Positions 18,422-27,260 of a stretch of DNA of 64,000 nt are shown here, piece after piece (position 1 is the stretch's first letter; each line of letters begins with the position of its first letter). The stretch covers positions 1-64,000 of the forward strand of contig CAMDCV010000010.1 in assembly GCA_945890645.1 (NCBI GenBank), in the 5' to 3' direction. A program made the position numbers and the translations under genes. This stretch comes from Akkermansia muciniphila. GTDB lineage: Bacteria; Verrucomicrobiota; Verrucomicrobiia; Verrucomicrobiales; Akkermansiaceae. The notes beneath the pieces were generated by a model that worked only from the letters and a program-made list of their open reading frames with translations, had not been told where the DNA came from and did no database searches.

Positions 18422-19131
18422 GGCGGATCCGTGATGATATGGTGGTAGCGACGTGGCTGATAGCCGTCAGCGAAGAGGCGTTCCGTGGGGATGGCATTGG
18501 CAGAAACTTTCCATTGGGGAAAAGGGCCAGCCTCGTAGGCGAGAACAACGGAGCCCGGTTTGTTCCAACCGGCGAATAGTAGCACGTGGCGGTCGTTTAA
18601 TAAGATGTCACCGGGGAGAAGTTGGCCCCAGCTTATGGGATCCGTGATGCTGGGTAACTGCGCGGTAGAGTAGGGACGGGGCAGACGCCAGCAGCGTGAT
18701 ACAAAGCCCGAGCAATCAATGCCAGTGGCTGTTTCGCTAACGACGGCATCTCCGCCTGCACGTTTAGCGGCGGTGGAAATATCGCCTGCCGCGTAATCGC
18801 GTTTGATTTTTTGTTGGAAGGTCTGGGGGGTATCAAAGCCGCCCCATTGGTAGGGCATGCCGGTCTGACTCTGGCCAGGCGACCACCAACCGTTGCTAAA
18901 TCCGTGAGCGGAAAGATGTTTGTCGGGTGTATGGACTAAGATCCCGCGCGGATCAGTTCCGTGCTTGATGTTACTTTCTTGTGGAGTCCAGGACACGCTG
19001 GTGTAGGCATAGGCAATCGCGATCGAGTCACTGCGTTTTACCTTGGCAGAGGGTCCGGGAATCTGGCCTATGTCCGACTTGTTGGCACAGGCTGCGATAA
19101 AAAACACACTAGCGAGAAGGAGAAATTTCAC
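18418..19131 (-). CDS. NlpC/P60-type lipoprotein peptidase
   Basis: This is a 237-aa protein starting at a GTG codon. The signal peptide ends in a lipobox (SVFFIAAC), so it is a lipoprotein. The NlpC/P60 cysteine is in TGIDCSGFVSRCW and the catalytic His is probably in LLNDRHVLLFAGW. The GTG overlaps the TGA of the phosphatase gene upstream. Family members cut peptidoglycan stem peptides or related amide bonds. Between them the mature N-terminal half has an unusual insert containing GWWSPGQSQTGMPYQWGGFD. A cell-wall role is inferred, and the substrate is not shown. Confidence 0.85.
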   Translation of the reverse strand: MKFLLLASVFFIAACANKSDIGQIPGPSAKVKRSDSIAIAYAYTSVSWTPQESNIKHGTDPRGILVHTPDKHLSAHGFSNGWWSPGQSQTGMPYQWGGFDTPQTFQQKIKRDYAAGDISTAAKRAGGDAVVSETATGIDCSGFVSRCWRLPRPYSTAQLPSITDPISWGQLLPGDILLNDRHVLLFAGWNKPGSVVLAYEAGPFPQWKVSANAIPTERLFADGYQPRRYHHIITDPP

Positions 19132-19676
19132 GAGCGGGGAGGGGAAATGGATTGCAATAGTCCCATACAGGCATCTTCGATGAGATCAATCACATCCGCG
19201 AATCCTTGTTCGCCGCCGTAATAGGGATCCGGCACTTCATGGGTTTTGTGATGCTGGCAGAATTCGGTGAGACGGCGGATTTTTTTGCCGTGAAGATGGA
19301 GGCGATCCATGGCGCGGACTTCGCGTTCGTTGTCGGCATCCATGACGAGGATGTGATCGAAAAGTTCAAGATCATCCGGTTGAATTTTGCGGGAGCAGCC
19401 GAAAATTTCGTATCCTCGTTTTTGCAGGAGATGGCGCATCCGATGGTCGGGCGGATTCCCCTGATGGAGGCCGATGGTGCCCGCGGAGTCGATGAGAAAT
19501 TGCTTGTCCAGGCGGGCTTCCTTTACTTTTTGGTGGAAAATCATTTCCGCTGCTGGAGAGCGGCAAATGTTACCCATGCAGACAAACAAAACGCGTATGA
19601 GATTCGGTGGCACGGGGTCAATGTGGGAAAGATCTGTAAAATCACAAGCAACTTTTCCGTTGGGCGGTGTTACCAT
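19128..19676 (-). CDS. Low-molecular-weight protein tyrosine phosphatase
   Basis: The active-site loop VLFVCMGNICRSPAAE matches the CxxxxxRS signature of the low-molecular-weight phosphatases. The acid residue is in VPDPYYGGEQGF near the C-terminus. The annotated 182 aa begin at ATG 19676, leaving about 27 residues before the catalytic strand, where most relatives start directly. A GTG at 19613 (VPPNLIRVLFVC) is an alternative start that would leave room for a divergent promoter. With the ATG start only 20 nt separate it from the divergent gene at 19697. It dephosphorylates phosphotyrosine or arginine residues. Its operon partners suggest an envelope-linked role. Confidence 0.88.
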   Translation of the reverse strand: MVTPPNGKVACDFTDLSHIDPVPPNLIRVLFVCMGNICRSPAAEMIFHQKVKEARLDKQFLIDSAGTIGLHQGNPPDHRMRHLLQKRGYEIFGCSRKIQPDDLELFDHILVMDADNEREVRAMDRLHLHGKKIRRLTEFCQHHKTHEVPDPYYGGEQGFADVIDLIEDACMGLLQSISPPRS

Positions 19677-19696
19677 GATGAACTACTCTCTTTTTT

Positions 19697-21109
19697 ATGA
19701 ATCAGAAGCTTTTGTATCCTGTTGTAACCTTACTCCTCGGAGCCACCGGCGGCTTCCTCATCGGCAAAGGCAATAAATCCGCAGACTCTGGCGCGACAGA
19801 AGCCGCGGAAATGTTGTCCCGTTCGAGTCGTGCCGGCTCAATCAACGATTCTTCGACGGGTCGCAGTGCTGGGACGACGCGTGCTCGCAACACTGATGAA
19901 ATCAATCAGATGCCTGGACAGTTGCAGCGTATGCAGTCCTTGCTGGATTTTTATGCCGGACTCAGTCCTGAGCAACTCGAGGAAGAGGCGCGGAAATTAG
20001 AGAATATTCCCATGCCGGAGCGCATGATGGCTTCTTATGTGCTGTTTGCGAAATGGGCGGAAACCGATCCCATGAGCGCGATGGCATTTTCTGACAAAAT
20101 GGGATTTACTGGCATGTTTGTGAAGCCCACCATTATGCAAAGCTGGGCGAGTGTGGACCCTGTGAACGCCTCGAAATACTATTCCGATAACCCGGGGCAG
20201 TTTGCGATGATGGGCATGTTCGGCGGACGAGGCGGTGGCGGTGGCCCCATGGGCAACGGCGCGGCATCCATCATTGCGGGCGAGTGGGCCCGACAAAATC
20301 CTGACGATGCGATGGCATGGGCCAAAACTTTGAATGGGTCGGAGAAGGGCAATGCTGTGAGCTCCATCGTGGGACAAGTCGCTTCGAGCGATCCACAAAA
20401 AGCCATGGCAATGGCGGCAACTCTGACGGGAGACGATCAATCGCGCGCCAATCGTCAAATCGCCGAAGCACTCGGGAGCAAAAATTGGGATGAAGCGCAG
20501 CAGTTTATCGCTGGGCTGCCCACCGATCAACAAGACGATGCTCGCCGTCGTGCCTTCGAAGGACTTGCCAGCAAGGACCCTAGCGAAGCCGCGAAACAGC
20601 TGGCCTCTTTCACCGATGAAGAACAGCGCAGTCGCGCCACCGCGACCGTGGCCGAGCAGATGTCGCGCGAAGACCCTGCAGGAGCCTTCAATCTTGTCAT
20701 TTCCTCGGGCACATCAGAGCAAGAGGATGCTATGCGCAACGTGATGATGAATTACGCGCGTCAGGATAGCGCGGGTGCCATGCAAGCGATTAGTAAGATT
20801 CCTCAAGGAGATGCACGCGACACCGCGATCGGCACTTTTGTTTTTGCGAGCAATAGCACCAATTACTCGGAAACCTTTGCACTCGCTGAAACCATCACCG
20901 ACGAGCGCGACCGCTCGCGGGCCATTGGTGTCAGCGCCGCGAAATGGATGACTACAGACCCGGAAGCGGCGAAAGCTGCGATCCAGCAATCGACAACCTT
21001 AAGTGATGAAGTGAAAACGCGCATCATCGATGGCGGTGGCATGATGCGCGACTGGGGTGGTCGTGGAAGCCGTGGTGGTGAGGGCGGAAACGCCGCAGGA
21101 GGTCAGTGA
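19697..21109 (+). CDS. Exported or anchored helical-repeat protein with Gly-rich tail
   Basis: This is a 470-aa protein with an N-terminal hydrophobic segment (LLYPVVTLLLGATGGFLIG). From about residue 100 it consists of ~30-residue helical repeats with the recurring pattern W/A..DP..A/AMAWA (AKWAETDPMSAMAF, EWARQNPDDAMAWAKTL, QVASSDPQKAMAMA, GLASKDPSEAAKQLA). This is a solenoid like TPR or HEAT. Two Gly-rich stretches occur, MMGMFGGRGGGGGPMGNG in the middle and WGGRGSRGGEGGNAAGG at the end. Such proteins are frequent in Verrucomicrobiota and probably scaffold other proteins. It is transcribed divergently from the phosphatase operon. Confidence 0.8.
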   Translation: MNQKLLYPVVTLLLGATGGFLIGKGNKSADSGATEAAEMLSRSSRAGSINDSSTGRSAGTTRARNTDEINQMPGQLQRMQSLLDFYAGLSPEQLEEEARKLENIPMPERMMASYVLFAKWAETDPMSAMAFSDKMGFTGMFVKPTIMQSWASVDPVNASKYYSDNPGQFAMMGMFGGRGGGGGPMGNGAASIIAGEWARQNPDDAMAWAKTLNGSEKGNAVSSIVGQVASSDPQKAMAMAATLTGDDQSRANRQIAEALGSKNWDEAQQFIAGLPTDQQDDARRRAFEGLASKDPSEAAKQLASFTDEEQRSRATATVAEQMSREDPAGAFNLVISSGTSEQEDAMRNVMMNYARQDSAGAMQAISKIPQGDARDTAIGTFVFASNSTNYSETFALAETITDERDRSRAIGVSAAKWMTTDPEAAKAAIQQSTTLSDEVKTRIIDGGGMMRDWGGRGSRGGEGGNAAGGQ

Positions 21110-21167
21110 TCGCAGCAAGGACTCCGTTGACAAGTCAGGGCACCCGTAAGAAGGTGTCTTTGATTTT

Positions 21168-21602
21168 ATGAAGCCATCGCCTCGGGAAAATTATGGCATT
21201 GCCCGCATCGAACTGGTCGCTGTGGGGACCTATGGTTGGCAGGTGCGGATGCAAAGGCGCGGCGAGAAAGTCTCGCGTTTTTTTTCCGACCGCAGTTGTG
21301 GTGGAGTAAATGAGTCACTAATTGCCGCACAGCGCTGGCGCGATGAACAAGTGAAACTTTGGCAGCAAAGCGAACGACCGCGCGTCTGCGAGCCCTCAGT
21401 GCGCAATGCCTCGGGAGTCGTCGGAGTCTCGCGCGTGATCGTGCGCGCCAGCAACGGCACGACATATGCTTTCTGGCAAGCCAGTTGGTGCCCTGCACCC
21501 GGACAACGGCAATCCGTGAAGTTTTCGATCCGAAAGCACGGCGATGAACTCGCTTACCAACTCGCGATTGAGGCCAGAAAGATCGGGGTGGAGGGTCACT
21601 AA
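21168..21602 (+). CDS. Small protein with two tandem AP2/ERF-like domains
   Basis: This 144-aa protein shows an AP2-like pattern twice. The first copy (about residues 10-60) reads YGWQVRMQRRGEKVSRFF, then GGVNESLIAAQRWRDE. The second (about 80-140) reads GVVGVSRVIV, then FWQASWCPAPGQ and FSIRKHGDELAYQLAIEAR. The order aromatic-strand, K.FS, hG...A...A...R is the AP2/ERF signature seen in plant factors and bacterial homing endonucleases. No nuclease motif is present, so a stand-alone DNA-binding protein is likely. It lies alone between the helical-repeat gene and the SASA gene. Targets are unknown. Confidence 0.7.
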   Translation: MKPSPRENYGIARIELVAVGTYGWQVRMQRRGEKVSRFFSDRSCGGVNESLIAAQRWRDEQVKLWQQSERPRVCEPSVRNASGVVGVSRVIVRASNGTTYAFWQASWCPAPGQRQSVKFSIRKHGDELAYQLAIEARKIGVEGH

Positions 21603-21704
21603 TCGGTAAACTAGCCAACGCTGCTCACTCGGCAAAATCTGATCTTGCCAGAGCAATTGAATCATTTAACCGAAAGAAAATTGTTTCATAGCAGTAAGCT
21701 CTGA

Positions 21705-22442
21705 ATGACACGACGCCTCATTCTCTCTGCGATCACCTTGCTTTTTTCTTCCTCATCCAGCTTCGCAGATCCGGCACCGAAGGATATGAAGCTATTTCTT
21801 TTAATCGGTCAGTCGAACATGGCAGGTCGTGGTAAAGTCGAACCTAAGGATCAAGAGGTAAATCCGCAGATCTTCATGTTGACCAAAGATCTTCAGTGGG
21901 TGCCAGCAAAGGACCCGCTCCACTTTGATAAGCCAGCGGCCGGTGTGGGACTTGGTTCAGAGTTTGCGCGCGAAGTGTCCAAAGCTGATCCCAAGATGAC
22001 CATTGGTTTGATCCCATGCGCGGTAGGCGGCACGACTCTCGACCAATGGAAAGACGGCAGCCCACTTTATAAAACGGCAGTGGAACGTGCCACGGAAGCG
22101 ATGAAACAAGGCACCTTGGCGGGCATTCTTTGGCACCAAGGTGAATCCGACAGCTCCCCCGCCCTCGCTGCGACTTACGAAGATCGTTTGACAAAGATGA
22201 TGCGGTCGCTTCGCAAAGACTTAAAGGCCGAGAAAGTGCCCGTGATTTTAGGTGAGCTCAGTCGGGGTTTTAAGAACAACGATGCCGTTAACGAGCAATT
22301 GGCAAAATCCGCGAAAAAAATACCACTCTGCGGATTGGCAACCACGGAAGGTTTGGAAGTCGCTCTTCACTTCAATTCAGCATCCTATCGAAAACTGGGC
22401 GCGCGTTATGCGGCTGAATATTTGAAATTGGCGAAGCCGTAA
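21705..22442 (+). CDS. Second SASA-family SGNH esterase
   Basis: This is a 245-aa secreted protein with signal sequence ILSAITLLFSSSSSFA. The catalytic Ser lies in LFLLIGQSNMAGRG, followed by IPCAVGGTTLDQW (oxyanion region) and ILWHQGESDSS. The C-terminal ALHFNSASYRKLGARYA probably provides the catalytic His. It is a shorter relative of the SASA gene at 5968-6738. Its last codons (RYAAEYLKLAKP) recur as a remnant 6.8 kb away at 29230-29271, which marks the left border of an inserted island. Confidence 0.87.
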   Translation: MTRRLILSAITLLFSSSSSFADPAPKDMKLFLLIGQSNMAGRGKVEPKDQEVNPQIFMLTKDLQWVPAKDPLHFDKPAAGVGLGSEFAREVSKADPKMTIGLIPCAVGGTTLDQWKDGSPLYKTAVERATEAMKQGTLAGILWHQGESDSSPALAATYEDRLTKMMRSLRKDLKAEKVPVILGELSRGFKNNDAVNEQLAKSAKKIPLCGLATTEGLEVALHFNSASYRKLGARYAAEYLKLAKP

Positions 22443-22526
22443 TCTTTCCCAATGCCATCATTCGACGCACCAGCATTGTCCTACAGCACCTGCGGCAAAA
22501 CTTTCGCCATCAATACCAGCTTGAGA
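22405..22526. repeat. Left copy of a diverged junction repeat flanking the island
   Basis: This segment carries the last codons of the SASA gene, its stop and about 80 nt beyond. It matches 29229-29350 at roughly 85-88% by eye. The shared core includes ttgaaattggcgaagccgt and, further on, ggcaaaac. Read leftward, its distal part encodes the C-terminus of the MBL hydrolase located at 29287-30237. The two copies bracket 6.7 kb of accessory DNA. Confidence 0.85.
22458..22526 (-). pseudogene. 3' remnant of an MBL-hydrolase gene
   Basis: Read on the minus strand, this encodes YSQAGIDGESFAAGAVGQCW and then CVE and a stop. The intact hydrolase at 29287 ends in DAGIDNDRFAAGAVGQCW followed by CVD and a stop. 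Only about 20 codons are left and no start is present. It shows that an SASA gene and an MBL-hydrolase gene once converged here. Confidence 0.85.
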
Positions 22527-22913
22527 GTATTGAGCTTGTGAGACAAGCTCTGCAAAAAGCCTCAGACATGAGTGTTTGTTTATGTCATTGAAATAAGGGC
22601 TTGGTATGGGTTAGCATGTGCATCTCTGCCAATGGGACGCGCCAACTTATCGATAAGCCCATGCGCATAGCTTGCGCAACGCGAGAGTTAAAGTGAAGCA
22701 ATCTGTATCTCCCGCTTTTTGCGCCGCGGAGTCTCCGGCACAGACATGCCAAGTCATAAAATGTGACAGAGGAGCATTGGCAGGTGTTCGCGAGTTATCT
22801 GCTCCAGTGGTGTAAGTAATTTACATGCGGTCACCCCCCGTGAAGTAATTTTTTTTTACTGTAGGGCACCTCTGGATGAGGGGTGATTTATTTGTGAATG
22901 CTTTAAAGTTGGC

Positions 22914-22927
22914 TGAACACGTGTTCA
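22914..22927. promoter_or_regulatory. Perfect 14-bp palindrome
   Basis: TGAACACGTGTTCA is a perfect palindrome in otherwise unstructured intergenic DNA beyond the transposase 3' end. It could be an operator left from the gene that once lay here. No regulator can be named. Confidence 0.3.
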
Positions 22928-23040
22928 AGCTACTCGCGAAGGTGGTCGACGTTGTTGGGGGGAGTGTTTTTTCTCCATTTTTTTGCCTTTGAAACTCATT
23001 TTTCTCTCAATTCCGTGCCCTGGCGGCTGCTTCGGCGCGC

Positions 23041-23946
23041 TCAACGCACCAAGCAGGCGTGGCGATCCATGTTGTAAACCATGTTGGCGATGTGATTATG
23101 ACTGCTCGCTCGTTTCAATCCGATGCTTCGACAGACGTGGTTGCCCATCTGCGACATGCGCCCAAAGACGTGTTCTACTCTCACTCGCATGCGGCTGATG
23201 GTTTTGTTGGTTTTGATTTCTCGTTCGTTGAGCGGATGGTTGCGGGTTGCTTTGCGCATCAGAAATTCTTGCGCATTTATGCTGACCAATAGATCTTCGT
23301 GCGCCTCACTGTAGTAGGCACTATCGGCCAGCACTGCGCGGTCTTGCTCGTCGATGAGTTCAAGAAATACTTGGCTGTCGTGGACATTCGCGGATGTGGT
23401 CACGGACTTGATTATGAGTTTGCTCTTCAGGTCCACTTTGGCGTGATTTTTATAGCCGTAATGGGTTTCGTTGTTTTTCTTTGCCCAGCGTCCTTCGCAA
23501 TCTTTCTGTCTGCCCACGGATGGATTAGCGTCGAATTCTTCGGGGCGTTTGCCTTCTTTGATCTGTTGGTTTTGTTCGCGGGTGTCGCGTTGGCGTGGCG
23601 CATTCGTGAAACTGGTATCGACGATGCTGCCCTCACGGGCGATGAGACCTTTGCGCTCTAATGTGTGAGTGAATGCCTCGAACAGGCGGACTGATCCGTT
23701 GCGGCCTTCGGATTCAATTCTCTGCTTGAAGTCCCAGATGGTTTTGGCATCGGGAATCTCATCGCCCAGTCGAAGTCCGAGGAAGTTCTGAAAACTAAAG
23801 CGATCAAAGATTTGTTCTTCGGTAGCATCGTCACTGAGGTTGAAATACTTTTGAAGAACCAAGACTTTAAGCATGAAGACGGGATCGAAGGGAAGCTTGC
23901 CTTCTTTGCTCCAATCGCGCGTTGCATAGCCACTGATGTCTTCCAT
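23041..23946 (-). CDS. IS5-family DDE transposase, probably 5'-truncated
   Basis: From the ATG at 23946 the product is 301 aa. It contains the IS5-type core: ATEEQIFDRFSFQNFLGLRL, then IPDAKTIWDFKQRIE, a first Asp in GSIVDTSF, a second in AVLADSAYYS and the Glu in RVEHVFGRM. The frame is open far upstream of this ATG. It encodes HQKALALKSTGILKLRDI and then IDWDSFRPLMEDI, which fits a normal IS5 N-terminus, but no in-frame ATG precedes it. The frame then enters sequence shared with the kinase gene tail (from about 24030). The element has therefore probably lost its left end and start codon. Whether the internal ATG gives an active protein is doubtful. Confidence 0.85.
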   Translation of the reverse strand: MEDISGYATRDWSKEGKLPFDPVFMLKVLVLQKYFNLSDDATEEQIFDRFSFQNFLGLRLGDEIPDAKTIWDFKQRIESEGRNGSVRLFEAFTHTLERKGLIAREGSIVDTSFTNAPRQRDTREQNQQIKEGKRPEEFDANPSVGRQKDCEGRWAKKNNETHYGYKNHAKVDLKSKLIIKSVTTSANVHDSQVFLELIDEQDRAVLADSAYYSEAHEDLLVSINAQEFLMRKATRNHPLNEREIKTNKTISRMRVRVEHVFGRMSQMGNHVCRSIGLKRASSHNHIANMVYNMDRHACLVR

Positions 23947-24029
23947 GAGCGGACGGAAGGAATCCCAATCAATAATATCGCGTAGTTTGAGAATGCCTGT
24001 TGATTTGAGGGCTAGAGCTTTTTGATGAT

Positions 24030-24172
24030 CAATGGCCCAAAACCCAGAGTGGCCATCGAGGGCGAGCGCCAGGAAATCGAAGAGGCCGCTCTGCAGGTGA
24101 AGTGAAAAAATTCATTTTTTTTCGCAATCGCCGAAACGCCCCTAGAAAAAGGGCGAGTTAGTAGATGTAGCC
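24030..24172. repeat. Copy of the kinase 3' end plus downstream DNA
   Basis: This ~143-nt segment matches 42014-42156 at about 90% by eye. It covers the last 24 kinase codons, the stop, an A/T-rich stretch and a conserved small hairpin (CGCCC ... GGGCG). Identity begins abruptly at the transposase end and fades after gtagcc. Confidence 0.88.
24031..24105 (+). pseudogene. 3' remnant of a receptor-kinase gene
   Basis: It encodes NGPKPRVAIEGERQE and then IEEAALQVK and a stop. This is nearly identical to the C-terminus of the kinase at 39566-42088. The rest of the gene has been lost, and a transposase abuts it. It implies that an ECF/kinase pair once stood upstream of the phosphodiesterase-sulfotransferase gene. 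Confidence 0.88.
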
Positions 24173-24255
24173 TCTAGTATATATACTGCTAAATTAAGGT
24201 TGAATTTTATGTATATGTAATAACTCACAACGCATGATGATTTCCTGAATTCTAA

Positions 24256-27162
24256 ATGAGTCTTACCAACAAAATCCTCCTCATCGGCTGGGATGCCGCG
24301 GATTGGAAAGTCATCAACCCCTTGCTCGACGCGGGCAAGATGCCCAACCTCGCGCGGTTTTTGGAAAAGGGCGTGATGGGAAACATCGCCACGCTCCAGC
24401 CCGCGCTCAGTCCCACCCTCTGGACCTCCATCGCCACCGGCAAGCGTCCCTACAAGCACGGCATCCTCGGTTTTTCCGAGCCGGACCCCGTCACCGGCGG
24501 CATCCGCCCCATCACCAATCTCTCGCGCAAGACCAAGGCGATCTGGAACATCCTCAACCAGGAGGGGAAAAACACCATCACCGTCGGCTGGTGGCCGTCC
24601 AATCCCGCCGAGCCGCTCAGCCACGGCGTGATGGTCTCTAATGATTACCAGCATGCCCATGGCAGCACCTACGACCCGGAAAAATGGCCGCTCAAGCCGG
24701 AAACCATCCACCCCGAGCGCCTCGTCCGCCATCTCAAGGATCTGCGATTCCACCCCGCCGAGCTGACCGAGGATGACCTGCGCCCCTTTCTCCCCGGCCT
24801 AGATGGCATGGCCCGCGTGGATCTCGACAAGGCAGGGAAAGATCCCCGCGTCCAGTCGCTTGCCAAGATCATCGCGGACTGCACCAGCGTTCACTCCGCC
24901 GCCACCGCGCTGATCCAGAACGAGCCGTGGGATCTCATGTGCGTCTATTACGATGCCATCGACCACTTCGGCCACGCTTTCATGAAATACCACCCGCCGC
25001 AGCGGCCGCAGGTGGACGATTGGGATTTCCGCGTCTTCAACCACTGCGTGGAAATGGGCTACATTTACCACGATGCCATGCTCGGCACCCTGCTCGATCT
25101 CGCCGGGGAGGATGTCACCGTCATCCTCATGTCCGACCACGGCTTCCATCCAGACGACCTGCGCCTCAGCAATATCCCGCGCGAACCCGCCGGCCCCGCT
25201 GCAGAGCACCGCCAATTCGGCATCTTCGCCGCCAAGGGCCCCGGCATCCGCCAAGACGAGCGCGTTTATGGAGCCTGTCTAATAGACATTTGCCCCACTT
25301 TGCTCCACCTCTTCGGCCTGCCCGTGGGTGAGGACATGGATGGCAAGGTGCTTATCGATATTTACGAGAACCCCCCTGCGGAAATCCAGCGCATCCCCAG
25401 TTGGGACGCCGTGCCCGGTGACCACGGTATGCACCCGCCGGACAAGCAAATCTCGGCTGCCGACTCCAAGGCCGCTCTCCAGCAGCTTGTGGCCCTGGGC
25501 TACATCGCGGAGCCAGATGCGGATCAAGCCGTAGCCTTGGAGCAAACCGTGCGTGAGCTGGATTACAATCTGGCCCAGGCATGGATCGATGGCGGCTACT
25601 ACGCCGAGGCGGTAGTCATCCTGGAGCGGCTCTACCAGACTTGGCCGATGGAGCACCGCTTCGGCTTCAAGCTGGCCACTTGCTACCAGCTCCAAGACCG
25701 CCCGCGAGACCTGCGTGCCGTGGTCACCACCGTGAGCGAGCGGCGCATGCAGGAAGCCAGCGAGGCCATGGCCGCCGTGGAAGGGCTCAAGCTCCACCAA
25801 GAAGAGACCCGGCTGGCGGAGAAGGAACGCATCGAGGCCATGAGCGATAAGGAGAAGGGAAAATTTGTCCGTGAGCGCGGTGAGTTGCTTGCCAAGGCGA
25901 GTCCTAACCTTTTTTCACTGCGCTACCTGGAAACGTGCGCGGATGTGGGGGAGAAGCTCTACGAGGAAGCTCTGATCAAGCTGGAGGATCTTGATGGCAA
26001 CTTCGGCGCGCGGCGCAATGCACTCACACTGCGCGGCGAGGTGCTGCAGAAGCTGCAGCGCTGGGACGAATCATGCACCGCGTTCGAGGAGGCTCTCGCC
26101 ATCGATGCAGAAGCACCCGGACCGCTGCTCGGCATCGCCCGTGCGGCGCTGGCTCGCTGCGACTTCCAGCAGGTCATCCACTATTCCCGCAAAGCGCTTG
26201 GGTTGCTCTACTTCCAGCCGAAGGGGCATTACATGCTCGGCCTTGCGCACTACCGGCTCGGCGAGCTGGCAGAAGCCAAGCAGGCCTTCCAGACGTCCGT
26301 CACCCAAGCACCGTTGTTTGCCGCCGGATTCCGCATGCTTGGGCAGATCGCCCGTCTGGAGCACGATGCCATCGGCCAAAGCCGCGCCGCACTGCAACTG
26401 CGCCAGTCCCGTGCGCAGCTTGCGGCTCTGCAAGACTTCAAACACGGGGAACTCCAGTCGCTCCACGGTGGCGAAGCACAGGACACCCGCCCAATGCCCG
26501 AGTTGGAGCTGCACCCGGAGGCCCTTGCTGCGGTGGGTCGGGAGGAAATCATCACGATCGTGTCTGGCCTGCCTCGCTCCGGCACCTCGCTGATGATGCA
26601 AGTGCTGGAAGCCGCCGGCATACCCGCCTTTACCGATGGCAGGCGCTCGGCGGATGCCTCGAATCAAAAGGGCTACTACGAGCATGACCGGGTGGCCTCC
26701 CTGCTCACCACTCCGGAAAAATCCTGGCTGGCCGACGCGCGCGGACACTCACTCAAGGTGGTGGCACCGCTGCTCGCGGCGCTACCGCTCAAAGTCAAGG
26801 ATTCAACATCCAAAATCCAGAAGCTCCGCTACCGCGTGCTTTTCATGGAGCGCGAGATGGGGGAAATCCTTGAGAGCCAAGAAACCATGCTTAGCCGCTT
26901 GGGCAAGCGTACCCAGCCCGGAGCGGACATCGCAAAGGCCTACCGCCAGCAAGTCCGCCACGCCAAAACCTGGCTTACCGGTCAAGGCATCCCTGCCATG
27001 AGCGTTTCTTATGAAAATCTCGTCCACCACCCGGATCAAATCCTGCCATTAGTCGCTGCCCTCCTTGGCGTGCCGGACAAGCTCGACGCGATGCATGCGG
27101 CCATCGATCCGAGTCAGCACCGCGCCCGCATCCAAGCTGTCCCAACATCTTCACCCGGCTAA
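24256..27162 (+). CDS. Type I phosphodiesterase (alkaline phosphatase superfamily)-TPR-sulfotransferase fusion
   Basis: This 968-aa protein has three parts. Residues 1-400 are an alkaline-phosphatase-superfamily domain: metal Asp in LIGWDAADW, nucleophile Thr in LSPTLWTSIATG, then YDAIDHFGHAF and VILMSDHGFHPDD. Residues about 420-740 are helical, with a charged coiled segment followed by TPRs (LQRWDESCTAFEEALAIDAE and YRLGELAEAKQAFQTSV). Residues about 755-960 are a sulfotransferase-type domain with the PAPS 5'-phosphosulfate loop SGLPRSGTSL (about 769-778). No signal peptide is present. It follows a kinase-gene remnant and precedes a PEP-CTERM gene. Codons end in C far more often than in neighbouring genes, which suggests transfer. 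Role in modifying surface polymers or glycans is inferred. Confidence 0.85.
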   Translation: MSLTNKILLIGWDAADWKVINPLLDAGKMPNLARFLEKGVMGNIATLQPALSPTLWTSIATGKRPYKHGILGFSEPDPVTGGIRPITNLSRKTKAIWNILNQEGKNTITVGWWPSNPAEPLSHGVMVSNDYQHAHGSTYDPEKWPLKPETIHPERLVRHLKDLRFHPAELTEDDLRPFLPGLDGMARVDLDKAGKDPRVQSLAKIIADCTSVHSAATALIQNEPWDLMCVYYDAIDHFGHAFMKYHPPQRPQVDDWDFRVFNHCVEMGYIYHDAMLGTLLDLAGEDVTVILMSDHGFHPDDLRLSNIPREPAGPAAEHRQFGIFAAKGPGIRQDERVYGACLIDICPTLLHLFGLPVGEDMDGKVLIDIYENPPAEIQRIPSWDAVPGDHGMHPPDKQISAADSKAALQQLVALGYIAEPDADQAVALEQTVRELDYNLAQAWIDGGYYAEAVVILERLYQTWPMEHRFGFKLATCYQLQDRPRDLRAVVTTVSERRMQEASEAMAAVEGLKLHQEETRLAEKERIEAMSDKEKGKFVRERGELLAKASPNLFSLRYLETCADVGEKLYEEALIKLEDLDGNFGARRNALTLRGEVLQKLQRWDESCTAFEEALAIDAEAPGPLLGIARAALARCDFQQVIHYSRKALGLLYFQPKGHYMLGLAHYRLGELAEAKQAFQTSVTQAPLFAAGFRMLGQIARLEHDAIGQSRAALQLRQSRAQLAALQDFKHGELQSLHGGEAQDTRPMPELELHPEALAAVGREEIITIVSGLPRSGTSLMMQVLEAAGIPAFTDGRRSADASNQKGYYEHDRVASLLTTPEKSWLADARGHSLKVVAPLLAALPLKVKDSTSKIQKLRYRVLFMEREMGEILESQETMLSRLGKRTQPGADIAKAYRQQVRHAKTWLTGQGIPAMSVSYENLVHHPDQILPLVAALLGVPDKLDAMHAAIDPSQHRARIQAVPTSSPG

Positions 27163-27260
27163 CACGATGATCACCTTTTCTGCGGCTCACCCCCGTAAAC
27201 CTCTCTTACTTCCGGCGATAAGCGCAGGAAGGAGCAAAACAAAACAAAAAAATATATAAA

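Larger units (their letters stand above)
22443..23040. other. Intergenic stretch between SASA gene and transposase
   Basis: No intact gene was found in these ~600 nt. It holds the hydrolase remnant, a perfect 8-bp hairpin GAGCTTGT-gag-ACAAGCTC (22532-22550), a run of nine T around 22850, and a 14-bp palindrome at 22914-22927. The right end of the IS5-type element should lie near its 3' side, but I could not identify a terminal inverted repeat. Confidence 0.5.

Noticed and set aside
22980-24030. Exact ends and target-site duplication of the IS5-type element
   Set aside because: No matching terminal inverted repeats could be found by eye on the two sides. One end is probably lost, so no boundaries are claimed.
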